This document shows, piece by piece, positions 35,665 to 43,892 of a stretch of DNA of 58,740 bases. Origin of the DNA: Avimonoglobus sp965151315 (lineage in GTDB: Bacteria > Bacillota > Clostridia > UBA1381); NCBI GenBank assembly GCA_965151315.1, contig CBCTZG010000007.1, forward strand, positions 1 to 58,740, given 5' to 3'. Numbering within the stretch: position 1 is the stretch's first letter; every line of letters starts with the position of its first letter. The notes below the pieces were generated by a model that saw nothing but the letters and a program-made list of their open reading frames with translations, did no database searches and was not told where the DNA came from. The translations under genes and the position numbers were made by a program.

Positions 35665-36357
35665 ATGCGAATGGGACTGTATCGGCATTATTATCTGCGC
35701 ATACCCCGCAGGCAGAAAAAAAGGCTGATTGCCGGCAGTATATTTTGTGCGGTTCTGTTTTGCGTAGTATCCAGCCTGGTCATATTTTACAAAAATGTTG
35801 GGCCGGTTTTGACCGAGCGGGCAGAACATTACGCAAGTGAAACGGCCGCTGAAATCGTTAGCCAGGCAGTCAGTACGGTGTTTGCCGAAAATGACATTAC
35901 ATATCAAAATTTGATGACCATTGAGAAAAACAGTGCCGGACAAATTTTATCAATCCAATCGAATTCCGGAAAAATCAATCAGCTTCGGAACGCGCTTGAC
36001 CAGGCGATTCGCCGGGAAATGGAAAAACGGTCAGACGGCTATATCCGGATTCCCTTTGGCAGTATTCTAAAACATGAGGCCTTTGCGGCTATGGGGCCGA
36101 AAATCAAGGTAAAAATCAATTTATCCGGTAAGGCTTTGTTGGATTTTCAGGATGAATTTGAATCGGTAGGGATTAACCAAACCAAACATAAAATCTATTT
36201 AGACGCGGCGCTGACGCTTTCCATGATCTCTGCCGCAGCGCGGCAGGAGGAAACCGTACATTATCAGATCCCAGTAGCGGAAACCATTATTATCGGTTCC
36301 GTACCCCAGTATTATTCCGGCCGCGGGTATGAAATTCCGTCGATTGCGGATAAATAA
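35665..36357 (+). CDS. yunB: Sporulation protein YunB-like
   Basis: The 230-residue protein has one N-terminal membrane span (IAGSIFCAVLFCVVSSLVIF, about residues 23-42) and an extracytoplasmic domain. The family pattern ERAEHYASETAAEIVSQAV and IRIPFGSILKHEAFA (each separate) is visible. In B. subtilis YunB is a mother-cell-expressed sporulation protein. ATG at 35665 follows GAGGTG. It is divergent from nrdG. No clear sigma-E promoter with workable spacing was found. Confidence 0.8.
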   Translation: MRMGLYRHYYLRIPRRQKKRLIAGSIFCAVLFCVVSSLVIFYKNVGPVLTERAEHYASETAAEIVSQAVSTVFAENDITYQNLMTIEKNSAGQILSIQSNSGKINQLRNALDQAIRREMEKRSDGYIRIPFGSILKHEAFAAMGPKIKVKINLSGKALLDFQDEFESVGINQTKHKIYLDAALTLSMISAAARQEETVHYQIPVAETIIIGSVPQYYSGRGYEIPSIADK

Positions 36358-36383
36358 TAGTAGAATTTTCGTGACGGATATGT

Positions 36384-36389
36384 TATAAT
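36384..36389 (+). promoter_or_regulatory. Extended -10 promoter before ligA
   Basis: TGTTATAAT at 36381-36389 gives an extended -10 with a poor -35. The start codon is about 32 bp downstream behind GGAG. Confidence 0.5.
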
Positions 36390-36421
36390 ATAGAAAAAGC
36401 AAAGATAATGGAGAATACAGT

Positions 36422-38422
36422 ATGGATGCAATACAGAAAAAAATTCAGGAATTGACTGATCAGCTGAATTATCACAGTCAGAAATACTATGTGGAGGACG
36501 CGCCGGAAATTTCCGATTTTGAATACGACCGAATGCTGCGGGAATTAGAGGATTTAGAGAACACGTATCCGCAGTACCGGTCGCCTGTTTCGCCAACACA
36601 GCGGGTAGGCGGGGCGCCGCTGGATAAATTTGAATCTGTCGTGCATACCGTTCCCATGGAAAGCCTGCAGGATGCGTTTAGCGAACAGGAAATCTATGAC
36701 TTTGACAAGCGTGTGCGTACCGTTTTAAATGTCTGCGAATATGTGGTAGAATACAAAATTGATGGGTTATCGGTTTCTTTAGAATACGAAAATGGGACGT
36801 TTGTCCGAGGTTCCACCCGGGGGGACGGGACGGTGGGGGAGGATGTTACCCAAAACCTGAAAACGATCCAGTCTATTCCCATGCAGCTCCGGGAGCCGGT
36901 TCCCTTTATTGAGGTGCGGGGCGAAGTATTTATCGGCAGGGAAGATTTTCAGAAACTGAACGCAGTCCGCGAAAATTTAGAGGAGCCGGTGTTTGCCAAT
37001 CCACGCAACGCCGCGGCTGGCAGTTTGCGCCAGCTGGACCCCAAAATCGCCGCAAGCCGGAAATTAGATATTTTCATATTTAACATTCAGCAGATCCAGG
37101 GAAAGGAAATCCATTCACACCAGGAGGGCCTGGAATATCTGCGGACACTGGGCCTTAAGGTGATTCCCAACAAGGAAGTATTTTCTGACATACGGGCAGC
37201 ATATGAAAAAATCCAGGAAATCGGCGAAAACAGGGAGAATTTATCGTTTGATATCGACGGCGCTGTTGTAAAGGTTAATAGCTTTTCAGATAGAGACCAG
37301 CTGGGATCTACCGCCAAATTTCCTAAGTGGGCCATTGCGTATAAATTTCCGCCGGAGCAGCAGGAAACGCAAATCGATGATATTATTGTACAGGTGGGGA
37401 GAACCGGTGCGGTTACGCCGCTTGCGCTGCTCAAGCCAGTCCGAATCGCAGGGTCCACTGTTTCACGTGCAACACTGCATAACATGGATTATATTGCTGA
37501 AAAAGACATAAAAATTGGCGATTATGTCAAAATTCAAAAAGCCGGCGACATTATTCCAGAAGTATTTTCGGTCATTAAAGACAAAAGGACTGGCAAGGAA
37601 AAAAACTTTACAATGCCAGAACGCTGTGCAGAATGCGGTGCCTTGATCGTCCGAGAAGAAGGGGAGGCGGCGTACCGATGCACTGGGATGAATTGCCCTG
37701 CCCAGCGGCTCCGCCATATTATCCATTTTGTTTCACGGGATGCTATGGACATCGACGGCTTAGGTGCTTCGCTCATCGAACAGCTTTTGGCCCGCGGCAT
37801 GATTGAAACCGCGGCGGATTTATATTATTTGGATCCACAAGCTGTGGCGCAGATGGATAAAATGGGAGAAAAATCCGCGCGGAATCTAATGAACGCCCTG
37901 GAACGTTCTAAACAGAACCCGCTTTATCGGCTGATTAACGGGTTGGGGATGCGGCATATTGGTGAAAAAACCGCAAAAATTCTCGCGAATACCTTTAAAA
38001 CTCTGGACAAACTCATGCAGGCGGACGTGGAGACGCTTACGCAAGTTGACGATATTGGAGAGATCATGGCCCGCAGTGTCGTAGACTTTTTCCGCGAGGC
38101 CCAAAACCTGGCGTTTGTCGAAAAGCTGCGGCAGGCAGGGGTAAACTTTGCGGATGCGGATGATGGGCAAAAACAGAACGATCAGCGGTTTGCAGGTGTG
38201 ACCTTTGTGCTTACCGGGACGCTTTCAAAATATACCCGGGCCCAGGCGTCGGAAATCGTCGAGGCCTTAGGCGGAAAAACGTCCTCCAGCGTTTCTAAAA
38301 AAACATCCTATGTGCTGGCTGGAGAAGAAGCCGGCAGCAAGCTGGACAAGGCTGTTGGACTGGGTGTGCCTGTGCTTTCAGAAGACGATTTTGAAAAAAT
38401 GATACAAGGAATCGAGGGATAA
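36422..38422 (+). CDS. ligA: NAD-dependent DNA ligase
   Basis: The 666-residue bacterial ligase seals nicks using NAD. The Ia domain and the adenylation site EYKIDG (Lys about residue 112) come first. The OB fold (KPVRIAGSTVSRATLHN) and the four-Cys zinc finger (CAECG...CTGMNCPAQ) follow, then the helix-hairpin-helix repeats and a C-terminal BRCT domain (VTFVLTGTLSKYTRAQA). All domains are present at normal length. The amidohydrolase begins 3 bp downstream, so they are cotranscribed. Confidence 0.97.
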   Translation: MDAIQKKIQELTDQLNYHSQKYYVEDAPEISDFEYDRMLRELEDLENTYPQYRSPVSPTQRVGGAPLDKFESVVHTVPMESLQDAFSEQEIYDFDKRVRTVLNVCEYVVEYKIDGLSVSLEYENGTFVRGSTRGDGTVGEDVTQNLKTIQSIPMQLREPVPFIEVRGEVFIGREDFQKLNAVRENLEEPVFANPRNAAAGSLRQLDPKIAASRKLDIFIFNIQQIQGKEIHSHQEGLEYLRTLGLKVIPNKEVFSDIRAAYEKIQEIGENRENLSFDIDGAVVKVNSFSDRDQLGSTAKFPKWAIAYKFPPEQQETQIDDIIVQVGRTGAVTPLALLKPVRIAGSTVSRATLHNMDYIAEKDIKIGDYVKIQKAGDIIPEVFSVIKDKRTGKEKNFTMPERCAECGALIVREEGEAAYRCTGMNCPAQRLRHIIHFVSRDAMDIDGLGASLIEQLLARGMIETAADLYYLDPQAVAQMDKMGEKSARNLMNALERSKQNPLYRLINGLGMRHIGEKTAKILANTFKTLDKLMQADVETLTQVDDIGEIMARSVVDFFREAQNLAFVEKLRQAGVNFADADDGQKQNDQRFAGVTFVLTGTLSKYTRAQASEIVEALGGKTSSSVSKKTSYVLAGEEAGSKLDKAVGLGVPVLSEDDFEKMIQGIEG

Positions 38423-38425
38423 GCT

Positions 38426-39595
38426 ATGATTGAAAAACAAGCCTTTGCGATCTGGGATGAGTTGGTTTCGATCCGTCGGGCATTGCATAAAATACCGGAA
38501 CCCTGTTTTCAGGAGTTTCAAACCTCGGCTTTGATTCAGAAAGCGTTAAAGTCCTACGGGATTCCTTTTCAGGTTATAGCAAAAACTGGTGTGGCAGGCC
38601 TGATTACAGGCGGCAGGCCCGGCAAAACGATTCTTTTGCGTGCGGATATAGACGCTCTGCCGATTCAAGAGGAATCCGGCGTTTCTTATGCATCTGAACA
38701 TCCCGGCTATATGCATGCCTGCGGCCACGATGTGCATACAGCCTGTCTTTTGGGTGCCGCTAAAATTTTAAACGCCATGAAAAATGATTTACCCGGGAAT
38801 ATCAAGCTTATTTTTCAGCCGGCGGAGGAAGGAGAGGGCGGCGCATTGCCAATGATTGAGGCGGGCGTCATGGAGAATCCCCATGTCGACGCGGCGTTTG
38901 CGCTGCATGTAGAGCCCTTAGCCGAGACTGGGACGCTGCAGTTTAAAACCGGATCGATCATGGCGTCTCCCGATGATTTTGAATTTACCGTATATGGAAA
39001 AGGCGGCCATGGCGGGAATCCCCATAAATGTGTTGATCCCATCCTAACGGCGGCAATGATCATCAATAATATGCAGTCAGTTGTCAGTCGAAATATCAAT
39101 CCCATGACGCCCTGTGCTGTCTCTGTCTGCGCAATCCACGGCGGGAACTGCCATAATGTGATCCCGGATTCTGTCCAGGTATTGGGAACAGCCCGTTCTT
39201 TGGATCCGGGGACAAGAAAGCTTTTAGCCGCCCAGTTAGAAAATGTGGCCGTAAATACGGCAGCGGCCATGGGTGCACGCTGCGCCTTCACCTTTTCGCC
39301 GCTGTTTCCGCCGGTAATCAATGATCAGGCCATGACCAAACTGGCTGCGGACGCGGCAGCTGAATTGGACTGCGTACGGGAAATTTCTTGGCTGGAGGAA
39401 GCGTCTATGGCGGGAGATGATTTTGCGTATTTTATTGAAAATACCCCAGGCGCATACTTTAAACTGGGGGTAGGAAACCGAAACGGCGGAATTTGCGAAC
39501 CGATTCACAGCGCAAAGTTTCAAGCGGATGAAAGCGCGCTGCCTATTGGTGCGGCAGTACTGGCCAATATTGCGTATCAATTCTTAAACAGTTAA
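38426..39595 (+). CDS. M20 family amidohydrolase
   Basis: The 389-residue zinc peptidase is of the IAA-amino-acid hydrolase/hippuricase subgroup. Metal-ligand motifs: MHACGHDVHTACLLGAAK and the catalytic Glu pair FQPAEEGEGGA. The dimerisation domain has GGHGGNPHKCVDP, and the last ligand His is near the C-terminus (EPIHSAKFQADE). It removes acyl groups from N-acylated amino acids or cleaves related amides; the precise substrate cannot be told. It starts 3 bp after ligA. Confidence 0.9.
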   Translation: MIEKQAFAIWDELVSIRRALHKIPEPCFQEFQTSALIQKALKSYGIPFQVIAKTGVAGLITGGRPGKTILLRADIDALPIQEESGVSYASEHPGYMHACGHDVHTACLLGAAKILNAMKNDLPGNIKLIFQPAEEGEGGALPMIEAGVMENPHVDAAFALHVEPLAETGTLQFKTGSIMASPDDFEFTVYGKGGHGGNPHKCVDPILTAAMIINNMQSVVSRNINPMTPCAVSVCAIHGGNCHNVIPDSVQVLGTARSLDPGTRKLLAAQLENVAVNTAAAMGARCAFTFSPLFPPVINDQAMTKLAADAAAELDCVREISWLEEASMAGDDFAYFIENTPGAYFKLGVGNRNGGICEPIHSAKFQADESALPIGAAVLANIAYQFLNS

Positions 39596-39608
39596 CCGTA
39601 AAAATATT

Positions 39609-40373
39609 ATGTATACTTTTAAAGCACCAAAATTTGTTTGTTTGCCGAATGTGCCAGAACGGCGTATCCAGTCTATGCTGACCGATTATCGGATCAACTC
39701 CCAGGCCGCCGCAGAGCTCAAAAGACTGGGCGTTCATCTTTTGTATACAATACCGCTGCACAGCTTGCATCCCGCCGTATCTGGCCATCCGGATATGGCG
39801 CTGCATCATCTGGGCGGGCGGTATTTTTGCTGTTCACCAGAAGGAGCGGGTTATTATCAAAAGCTGCTTCCCGGCGCGAAAATCTTTGTTGGGAACACAG
39901 CGTTAGAACGGAACTATCCAAAGGATATTGCATATAATGTAGGAAGAGTGGGGAACAACGCTTTCCATAATTTAAAATATACGGACCCAAGGATTTATGA
40001 ATATTACAAAAAAATCGGCGTAAACTTAATACATGTCAACCAGGGATACAGCAAATGTTCAATCTGCATCATCGCGCCCAACGCGATCATTACAGAAGAT
40101 ACAGTGATTGCGCAGCGGGCTTCGGAAAATGGGATCGACGCGCTTTTGATCTGTAACCGGGGTGTTGTATTAGAGGGGTTGTCCTGTGGTTTTTTGGGGG
40201 GTGCTTCAGGCTTATTGGATCCGCATACGCTGCTGGTGAATGGAAATATAAATACACACCCTGCGTATAAAGCGATTGCCGGTTTTTGTCGAAATCATCA
40301 TGTTGAAATTCATTCTTTACATAACGGCCGGATTGAAGACATCGGTTCATTGATGCCGTTATCTGAATTATAA
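39609..40373 (+). CDS. GME-fold-like protein (DUF6873 type)
   Basis: The 254-residue protein looks like the guanidino-group-modifying fold. NQGYSKCSICIIAPNAIITE and the glycine-rich CGFLGGASGLLDPHTLLVNG resemble the repeated beta-beta-alpha-beta units of that fold, and Clostridia commonly carry a family annotated in this way. A candidate nucleophile Cys is in SKCSICII or in GLSCGFLGG. No substrate is known. It is in line with ligA, the amidohydrolase and ytxC, and the gene is 13 bp after the amidohydrolase. Read the fold call as moderate confidence. Confidence 0.65.
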   Translation: MYTFKAPKFVCLPNVPERRIQSMLTDYRINSQAAAELKRLGVHLLYTIPLHSLHPAVSGHPDMALHHLGGRYFCCSPEGAGYYQKLLPGAKIFVGNTALERNYPKDIAYNVGRVGNNAFHNLKYTDPRIYEYYKKIGVNLIHVNQGYSKCSICIIAPNAIITEDTVIAQRASENGIDALLICNRGVVLEGLSCGFLGGASGLLDPHTLLVNGNINTHPAYKAIAGFCRNHHVEIHSLHNGRIEDIGSLMPLSEL

Positions 40374-40386
40374 GGAAGTGAACGCT

Positions 40387-41109
40387 GTGACGAACTATAT
40401 ACACGTCTTTTTTACAGACCGGGATGAAATTTTGGATATTCGCGGGGAGAGGATGGCTGAAACGGCCGTTAGATTAACAAATTATATTCTTGAACATTAT
40501 CAGGCAGCGTGTATTGAGCGAATTTTTGAGACGGAATACAAATTTATTCAGAATAACGAACAAATGTTTATTATAGGGGATATTTTAACAACGGAAAACA
40601 AAAAAGCATTATACCAAGCAGTTTATAACGCCTTACTGGACTATATACAGCGATATGAGGAAATCAATATAGATGGATTTGTACGATTTCGGCTGCAGCG
40701 GTATAAAGAGCTTTTGGAGGATATGGTTGAGCGAGCTGTAAATAATTATATTGTAGAAATGGAATATAATCAGCTGATCGAGTATCTGACAATGTATGTG
40801 GAGCTGCAGCAGCCGTTGATACGCAAAATTTTGATTACGGTACAAAATAATCGGTATATTGTGCTGGATGATCAATATCAGGAAATTTTATCTTTAATAG
40901 ACTTCGAGGACGCAATGCTGGATATTTTAATTACGATGTCACCGGAAATTATTGAAATCTACAATACAGAGGCTTTTGGAAATCGGCAGCTTTTAAAAAC
41001 AATTCATAAAATATTTCGGAATCGTGTTTTTTCATTTGACGGGGAAATTCCAAACCATGTATTAGCCAAGACTGTGCTGACGGAAAATCCATTTCAACAC
41101 ACGCTCTAA
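40387..41109 (+). CDS. ytxC: YtxC-like sporulation protein
   Basis: The 240-residue protein resembles the YtxC family of spore-formers, which is conserved but not well characterised. Helical, acidic/aromatic stretches such as RFRLQRYKELLEDMVERAVN and LIEYLTMYVELQQPLIRKI are family-like. GTG at 40387 has AAGGA 10 bp before it; the GTG at 40378 is too close. It is cytosolic by sequence. It is the last chromosomal gene before the integrated element; the left repeat begins 13 bp after its stop. Confidence 0.75.
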   Translation: MTNYIHVFFTDRDEILDIRGERMAETAVRLTNYILEHYQAACIERIFETEYKFIQNNEQMFIIGDILTTENKKALYQAVYNALLDYIQRYEEINIDGFVRFRLQRYKELLEDMVERAVNNYIVEMEYNQLIEYLTMYVELQQPLIRKILITVQNNRYIVLDDQYQEILSLIDFEDAMLDILITMSPEIIEIYNTEAFGNRQLLKTIHKIFRNRVFSFDGEIPNHVLAKTVLTENPFQHTL

Positions 41110-41121
41110 TTTAAATAAAGA

Positions 41122-41137
41122 GTAATTTATCTCAATT
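41122..41137 (+). repeat. Left attachment-site repeat of the Rep/Int element
   Basis: The left copy reads GTAATTTATCTCAATT and matches the copy at 44412-44427 at 15 of 16 positions. Confidence 0.7.
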
Positions 41138-41149
41138 CATTTTCCCGCG

Positions 41150-41345
41150 TCAAGCCCCCCCACATCCAGCGGGATAAGGTTCCGAGCGCCTGCGGGCGCC
41201 CACAGAACAAGGTAAGGGAATGAAATATGCGAAAGCACTCCCCTGCTCCTTTCAGTATACCCCCTTGTCAAGGCCAAGGCAAGCGCCCTGCGGGCGGCCT
41301 TGACTTGCGGGGGTCACTGGCGGAGCAAAAAGGGAGTGTTTCGCT
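41150..41345 (+). other. Hairpin-rich non-coding left end of the element
   Basis: No credible gene. It holds a GCGCC/GGCGC hairpin (41186-41199) and a larger nested structure in which GTCAAGGCC (41267-41275) pairs with GGCCTTGAC (41296-41304) around an inner CGCCC/GGGCG stem, further closed by CCCC/GGGG. This could be a replication origin or transcriptional stop. No nick site can be named. Confidence 0.5.
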
Positions 41346-41558
41346 GTGTTAGTTCGTGGTGTTGAGGTTCAGTCGCCGTCCCGTGCGGCGTGTGGTTGTG
41401 CGTGTGCGTGGTATTGGTCGGAGTTGTCGGGTTCGTGGTGCGTGTGTTGGTCTTGCGTTGGGTGTCTGCGTGGGCGGCCCAGTGCGTCTGGGTGTTCGCT
41501 GCGGGTTCCGGCCGCTTTCAGTCGTCAGGTTGCCCCGCCCCCCCGCCGTGGGCAGTGA
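41346..41558 (+). CDS. Possible 70-residue Cys/Trp-rich peptide in the A-poor stretch
   Basis: A GTG at 41346 has GGGAG about 9 bp upstream and opens 70 codons rich in Cys, Trp, Ser and Arg (CGCACAWYW stretch). The region is almost free of adenine, so stop codons are rare in all three forward frames and chance open frames are expected. I list it with low trust; the stretch may instead be structural DNA or RNA. Confidence 0.2.
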   Translation: MLVRGVEVQSPSRAACGCACAWYWSELSGSWCVCWSCVGCLRGRPSASGCSLRVPAAFSRQVAPPPRRGQ

Positions 41559-41560
41559 GG
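41346..41560 (+). other. Adenine-depleted G/T-rich stretch
   Basis: About 215 bp with fewer than about 15 adenines on the plus strand and long G/T alternations (GTGTGGTTGTGCGTGTGCGT). Such strand asymmetry is unlike anything else in the window. It lies between the origin-like hairpins and the first credible gene of the element. Confidence 0.7.
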
Positions 41561-41571
41561 GGGTGCGGGAC

Positions 41572-41970
41572 ATGGCAAAAATCAAGCGTAAGTATCATTG
41601 GGTGGTGAAAAACCAGTGTGGGCTATATCTGGGGACGGCGATCGACCGGACGGATCGATGGATTGAGGCGGCTTGTACGTGCCCGGACTTTGTCCTGCGT
41701 GGAATGAACTGCTACACGTGCCCCAAGCGGATCCAGTTTACCCGGCTGTACGCCAGCCGAACAAAAGCCCGGATCACAGGCTGGGACAAGTTTATACAAG
41801 GCGGTATAGAGTATCAGGCGTTCAAGGCTGCCGGCGGATGTAAAGGAACGGTCAAAGAGGTTCATGAAAACTGGAAAGCCTTTAAGGCTGCCAGCGGTGT
41901 GTGGGAAAGTCCGGCAATAGCGGCGGACTGGGAGAAAAAACTAAATATCATAGAAAAGTATTTCCTGTAG
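41572..41970 (+). CDS. Element protein with Cys cluster, 132 residues
   Basis: The product begins MAKIKRKYHWVVKNQCG and contains a possible metal-binding set CTCPDF...NCYTCPK (about residues 37-56), then a basic region. It has a weak ribosome site (GGGGGTG); the longer frame from 41356 runs through the A-poor stretch. The stop lies in the stem of a strong terminator. I do not recognise the family. In its place beside rep it may be a replication or copy-control partner, which is inference only. Confidence 0.7.
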   Translation: MAKIKRKYHWVVKNQCGLYLGTAIDRTDRWIEAACTCPDFVLRGMNCYTCPKRIQFTRLYASRTKARITGWDKFIQGGIEYQAFKAAGGCKGTVKEVHENWKAFKAASGVWESPAIAADWEKKLNIIEKYFL

Positions 41971-41993
41971 CTTTAGCTACAGGATTTTTTTTT
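41963..41993 (+). terminator. Terminator inside the element
   Basis: TCCTGTAGC pairs with GCTACAGGA over loop TTTA, followed by about ten T. Confidence 0.9.
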
Positions 41994-42011
41994 TGCGCCT
42001 TGTGGCGCTGT

Positions 42012-42032
42012 GGGGAGGGCTCCGCCCTCCCC
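42012..42032 (+). other. Perfect 9-bp GC hairpin
   Basis: GGGGAGGGC pairs with GCCCTCCCC over TCC. There is no T run, so it is not a normal terminator. The core GGGCTCCGCCC recurs at 44381-44392 in the right end of the element. Confidence 0.7.
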
Positions 42033-42076
42033 TACTTGACTAATGTATCAAATTTTGCTCAAAAGGGGGAAAAACA

Positions 42077-42268
42077 ATGTACGGAATGGAAAATAATTCA
42101 ATGTGCCAAGAGCGGATCTGGGGAAAGTGCTGCGAAGCCCGGATCTGGTTCAATGACGAATCCGGGGAATGGGTTGTGGAGGTGGATCACTGCGGATTCT
42201 GGACATTCGCCACATACGGCGGGGCGAAAGCTTTCGCCCGCCGTGTGGCGTGGGAAGGTAGAGAATGA
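42077..42268 (+). CDS. Small element protein, 63 residues
   Basis: Starts MYGMENNSMCQERIWGKCC and ends AFARRVAWEGRE. It is Trp- and Cys-rich with a short acidic middle, and looks like a compact soluble domain. GGGGGA precedes the ATG. Its last codon overlaps the rep start (ATGA), so it is very likely cotranslated with Rep. No known family recognised. Confidence 0.65.
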   Translation: MYGMENNSMCQERIWGKCCEARIWFNDESGEWVVEVDHCGFWTFATYGGAKAFARRVAWEGRE

Positions 42269-43239
42269 GACAGGCAAGGGTGCGTTTTGTCCGGGACGGT
42301 GCGCTGTACGAGCCGTGCCAGCTGATTATAGAGCGGTATGGGGACAAGGTAAAGCTGACTTATTTCAAGAAGCTGCTGCGCGCCGCCGGACTGGAAGAGA
42401 TTGGGCTAGGTCAAAAGGTGGAGCCTTTTGACCCGTGGCCGGTCATTGACCTGTTAGAGCCGCCGGAAACCATGACGGATTCGGAATGGGAACAGATGTT
42501 GGAATCGTGTACGAAAGAGGCGGAATGTAAGCTGTCGGCAAACGTCCGCCGGGCAAAGAATACGGTCTACGAGATAGCGTTATGCAACAATTTTGAATAT
42601 TTTGCCACATTCACCATTGACGGCGGACGTTTTCCGAGGGATGACCTGCACGGGTTTTATAAAAAGCTGGGGAAATGGCTGTCAAACTACAGGCGGAAAA
42701 CCGGCAGGAAGATTGATTATCTGCTAATCCCGGAGCTGCACAAGGACGGGAAAAACTGGCATATGCACGGGTTGCTTTCCGGTCTGCCGGAAAGCGAGCT
42801 GAAGCGTTTCGGGCCGACGGCCCCGAAAGCGCTGCGGATGAAGGGGTATTTAAATTGGCCGGCCTACGCTGAAAAGTTTGGGTTTTGTTCTTTGGACCGT
42901 GTGCGAGACGGCTCCGCCGTCTCCGCATACGTCACAAAGTACATAACCAAGGATGTAGGCCGGTGTGTAACCGAGGTAGGGGCGCATATGTACTATTGCA
43001 GCCAAGGGCTAAAGCGGAAAGAGCGGATTTGCCGGATGTCGGTAGAGCTGGAGGAGGAAGAAATCGAACACTTGTTCGATTTCTCAAATGAGTGGGTTGC
43101 CAGCGTGACCGTTTCGTTGTCGGACGGGACATATGATTCCCTGTGTGAGCAAATTGTACACGCTGGCAACCCAGAGGATTCAGCGGGGCTGAAATGGAAA
43201 CAAACAGGAAAATGTCAACCTGCGGTTGACCGGAGGTAA
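42265..43239 (+). CDS. rep: HUH rolling-circle replication initiator (Rep)
   Basis: The 324-residue protein has a central HUH nuclease domain: IPELHKDGKNWHMHGLLSGL with HMH at residues 166-168 as the metal pair. AYVTKYITKD follows, with Tyr 222 and Tyr 226 and an intervening Lys as the nicking tyrosine site. This is the layout of small phage/plasmid rolling-circle replication proteins. It should nick one strand at a double-strand origin and drive rolling-circle copying. No helicase domain is visible. The upstream small gene overlaps it by 4 bp, and the integrase frame follows at its end. Confidence 0.9.
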   Translation: MRQARVRFVRDGALYEPCQLIIERYGDKVKLTYFKKLLRAAGLEEIGLGQKVEPFDPWPVIDLLEPPETMTDSEWEQMLESCTKEAECKLSANVRRAKNTVYEIALCNNFEYFATFTIDGGRFPRDDLHGFYKKLGKWLSNYRRKTGRKIDYLLIPELHKDGKNWHMHGLLSGLPESELKRFGPTAPKALRMKGYLNWPAYAEKFGFCSLDRVRDGSAVSAYVTKYITKDVGRCVTEVGAHMYYCSQGLKRKERICRMSVELEEEEIEHLFDFSNEWVASVTVSLSDGTYDSLCEQIVHAGNPEDSAGLKWKQTGKCQPAVDRR

Positions 43240-43270
43240 AATATATCCGGAGAAGAAGGGAAAAATTTTT

Positions 43271-43795
43271 TTGAGAGTAAGCGAGATTAAAAGAAATGAA
43301 CAAGAGCAGATATTTGAGCGAGCGTTGCCGTATCGTTACAGGCTGATCTATCAGATTGGGTGTCAAACTGGATTGCGAATTTCAGATATTCTAAACTTGA
43401 AAAGAAGAGATATCCAGAAAGCAAATATCGTAATCAAAGAACAGAAGACGAAAAAGGAAAAAGAGATTGTTTGGCCGAAAGCATTGCGGGAAGAGTTGAA
43501 AATATGGGCAAAAATCGCCCAGAATCGATCAAACAAGAGAAACCCATATCTATTCCCCAGCGGAAGCTCTGTGGGCCATATCAGCCGGCAAGCTGTATTT
43601 AAGAGCTTTAAGCGAACAGCAAAGTTAGTTGGTGTAAAAGAAAATATCGGAACCCACAGTATGCGGAAGCGCTTTGCTTGCGAATCGTTGTTGAACGGAG
43701 CAACCTTAGAGCAAATCCAGAAAGAATTAAACCATACGCACAAAAGTGATACGTTACTGTACGTTTTAGACGTAATATTTGGCGAAAAAGAGTGA
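43271..43795 (+). CDS. Catalytic-domain-only tyrosine recombinase
   Basis: The 174-residue protein holds the full active site and nothing else: Arg 36 in QTGLRISDIL, a Lys near 59, HSMR (His 129, Arg 132), His 155 in LNH, and the nucleophile Tyr 164 in LLYVLD. The N-terminal core-binding and arm domains are absent, unlike phage integrases, so it may rely on a host factor or act like a minimal Xer-type enzyme. Start is uncertain: TTG 43271 has AAGGG upstream, TTG 43226 lies in rep, and GGAGG at 43232-43236 suggests a rare ATA start at 43241. Confidence 0.85.
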   Translation: MRVSEIKRNEQEQIFERALPYRYRLIYQIGCQTGLRISDILNLKRRDIQKANIVIKEQKTKKEKEIVWPKALREELKIWAKIAQNRSNKRNPYLFPSGSSVGHISRQAVFKSFKRTAKLVGVKENIGTHSMRKRFACESLLNGATLEQIQKELNHTHKSDTLLYVLDVIFGEKE

Positions 43796-43816
43796 TTTTT
43801 AACAAAAATGAAAAGA

Positions 43817-43862
43817 AAATGAGCAAAAAACTGCAATAAATTGCAGTTTTTGCTCATTTTCG
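43817..43862 (+). terminator. Long terminator after the recombinase
   Basis: A stem of about 20 bp: the arm AAAATGAGCAAAA... meets a matching arm ending GCTCATTTT, with one bulge and a central ATAA-type loop. It is very stable with T tracts inside the arm. Confidence 0.8.
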
Positions 43863-43892
43863 AGATTGACAAAAATCGGAGGGTGTGAAATA

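Noticed and set aside
41122..41140. dif/Xer site as the target of the element
   Set aside because: The repeat core does not resemble the Firmicutes dif consensus as I know it, though a Xer-like mode remains possible.
41349..41585. Minus-strand Thr/Pro/Arg-rich 78-codon frame
   Set aside because: It is the low-complexity complement of the A-poor stretch; no start signal.
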